Assembly (NCBI GenBank): GCA_944359595.1
Contig: CALVSV010000027.1
Location: 1 to 6,436 of the forward strand
Length of the DNA stretch: 6,436 nucleotides
Direction: 5' to 3'
From: an uncultured Bacilli bacterium
GTDB lineage: Bacteria; Bacillota_I; Bacilli_A; RF39; UBA660
In this document: in pieces, positions 5,593 to 6,436 of the stretch
How the letters are laid out: every line of letters begins with the position of its first letter
Position numbering within the stretch: position 1 is the first letter of the stretch
Notes under the pieces: generated by a model
Told to the model about the DNA's origin: nothing
Seen by the model: the letters and a program-made list of their open reading frames with translations, nothing else
Database searches by the model: none
Made by a program: the position numbers and the translations under genes

Positions 5593-6436
5593 ATACTCCC
5601 ATAATAATCATCCAACACTTCTATTCTGTCTTTAAAAAATGTTTTAATTATTTCAACACTTTCCTTAAATTTTTGATTATCCCATTTATTAGAATCTCTT
5701 ATTATAGCTCCGCTAGATAATAACACGTTTTTATAGTTATCTATTATATCATAAATATAATCTATATTATATATTTTTTTTCTTAATTCAAAATATCTTT
5801 TTTTTGATAATGTTTTAAAATTTTTCGATTCATATATATATTTTGGTAACGTTAAATCATTATATATATAATTAATATCAAAAGAATCAGTATATATCTT
5901 ATCATTATTCATACTTAAATCTAGATCCCAAGGTGTCTTTTTAACAATATATTTATTATCTTTTTCTTCAAGTAAAATCTTTTCATTCTTATAAGTATTA
6001 TCTATAGCTAATATCATGTTAACAAATAATATATAATCTATATTATTATCTATATCATATTCAATTATATTTTCATCTTCATTCATAAAAGTATTATAAA
6101 AATTTCTTAATATATCTACTCTCTTATTATCATTAACACCAGCACTAAATTCAAATTCATCTACACTATCACCTAAATTATATGCATCATCAGTAAATAA
6201 TAATTTATTTATAATATTACTATTATAATTCTTAATAGATATTAACAAATCATTATTCTTATTTGCATTAAATGTTTTTAAGTCAACAGGCTCTTGTAAA
6301 CAATAAATACCACAGTATATATCATCTATAATAAGCTCAACATATTCCATTTTATGTGAATACTTTTCACTTATATTATTCCATATATCATATCCTATCT
6401 TTTCTCTCATATAAGAATAATTATAAGCCAGTGGAT
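5589..6436 (-). CDS. CotH-family protein kinase, C-terminal part (5' end outside window)
   Basis: The frame is open to the window edge: eight codons upstream of the ATG at 6410 read PLAYNYSY. With MREKIGYDIW they match the LLxNYxDxSxxRNKLAYD-like region in the middle of CotH proteins, so the ATG at 6410 is internal and the true start is upstream. Numbering from that Met, further marks are VELIIDDIYCGIYCLQEPV (24-42, like the family's 'VELYLNGEYLGVYxLxE'), LAIDNTYKNEKILLE (134-148) with the D-xxxx-N pattern typical of the CotH catalytic region, and KKTPWDLDLSMNND (157-170) with the WDxD metal-binding motif. Characterised CotH proteins are atypical kinases that phosphorylate spore-coat proteins, while many relatives are secreted or surface proteins of non-sporulating bacteria. 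The key acidic residues are present, so it is probably active. Its substrate here is unknown. The protein is rich in Asn, Asp, Ile and Tyr, and the gene is among the most AT-rich parts of the window. The stop overlaps the VTC start. Confidence 0.9.
   Translation of the reverse strand, partial: PLAYNYSYMREKIGYDIWNNISEKYSHKMEYVELIIDDIYCGIYCLQEPVDLKTFNANKNNDLLISIKNYNSNIINKLLFTDDAYNLGDSVDEFEFSAGVNDNKRVDILRNFYNTFMNEDENIIEYDIDNNIDYILFVNMILAIDNTYKNEKILLEEKDNKYIVKKTPWDLDLSMNNDKIYTDSFDINYIYNDLTLPKYIYESKNFKTLSKKRYFELRKKIYNIDYIYDIIDNYKNVLLSSGAIIRDSNKWDNQKFKESVEIIKTFFKDRIEVLDDYYGSI

Noticed and set aside
1..6436. Mycoplasma-type genetic code, given the extreme AT content
   Set aside because: TGA ends the CotH, VTC, TagF-like and chimeric genes exactly where their families end or where the next gene begins, and tryptophan codons inside the genes are TGG.

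Overview
The window is a very AT-rich stretch of a low-GC Gram-positive genome (Bacillota). This rests on an LTA synthase of LtaS type, a TagF/TarL-type glycerophosphotransferase, strong AGGAGG-like ribosome binding sites and heavy use of A/T-ending codons. TGA acts as a stop at the ends of four genes and tryptophan is TGG, so the standard bacterial code (table 11) applies and not the Mycoplasma code. The species cannot be named from this; a gut-type Erysipelotrichia/RF39-like or clostridial lineage would fit. All genes lie on the minus strand, so transcription runs from high to low coordinates.

From the upstream end: (1) 6436-4253 is a tightly coupled three-gene module: the 3' part of a CotH-family kinase gene, a VTC-domain polyphosphate polymerase gene and a DUF4956 membrane protein gene. 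Both junctions are ATGA-type overlaps. (2) After a 45-base gap comes a CDP-glycerol glycerophosphotransferase gene (4207-2864) with an added C-terminal coiled coil. (3) Next is a 203-residue chimera (2843-2232). It joins the front half of a TarI/IspD-type cytidylyltransferase to what looks like the C-terminal tail of a surface-polysaccharide glycosyltransferase. (4) The 103-base gap 2129-2231 holds a weak terminator candidate and a strong sigma-A promoter. (5) That promoter drives an LTA synthase gene (2128-116), followed 6 bases later by the start of a small membrane-anchored protein gene that runs off the window.

The theme is phosphate-rich polymers at the cell envelope: polyphosphate (VTC), poly-glycerophosphate chains (TagF-like), activated polyol phosphate (the broken TarI-like gene) and lipoteichoic acid (LtaS). 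The upstream part looks like the tail of an accessory surface-polymer locus that has suffered a deletion. The ltaS promoter marks the return to a more ordinary, less AT-rich transcription unit.

Most notable are the chimeric TarI gene, the CotH-VTC-DUF4956 module placed next to teichoic-acid-type genes, and the resemblance of DUF4956 to MgtC-like proteins. No RNA genes, CRISPR arrays, insertion sequences or origins were seen. There is no gene-free stretch longer than about 105 bases.
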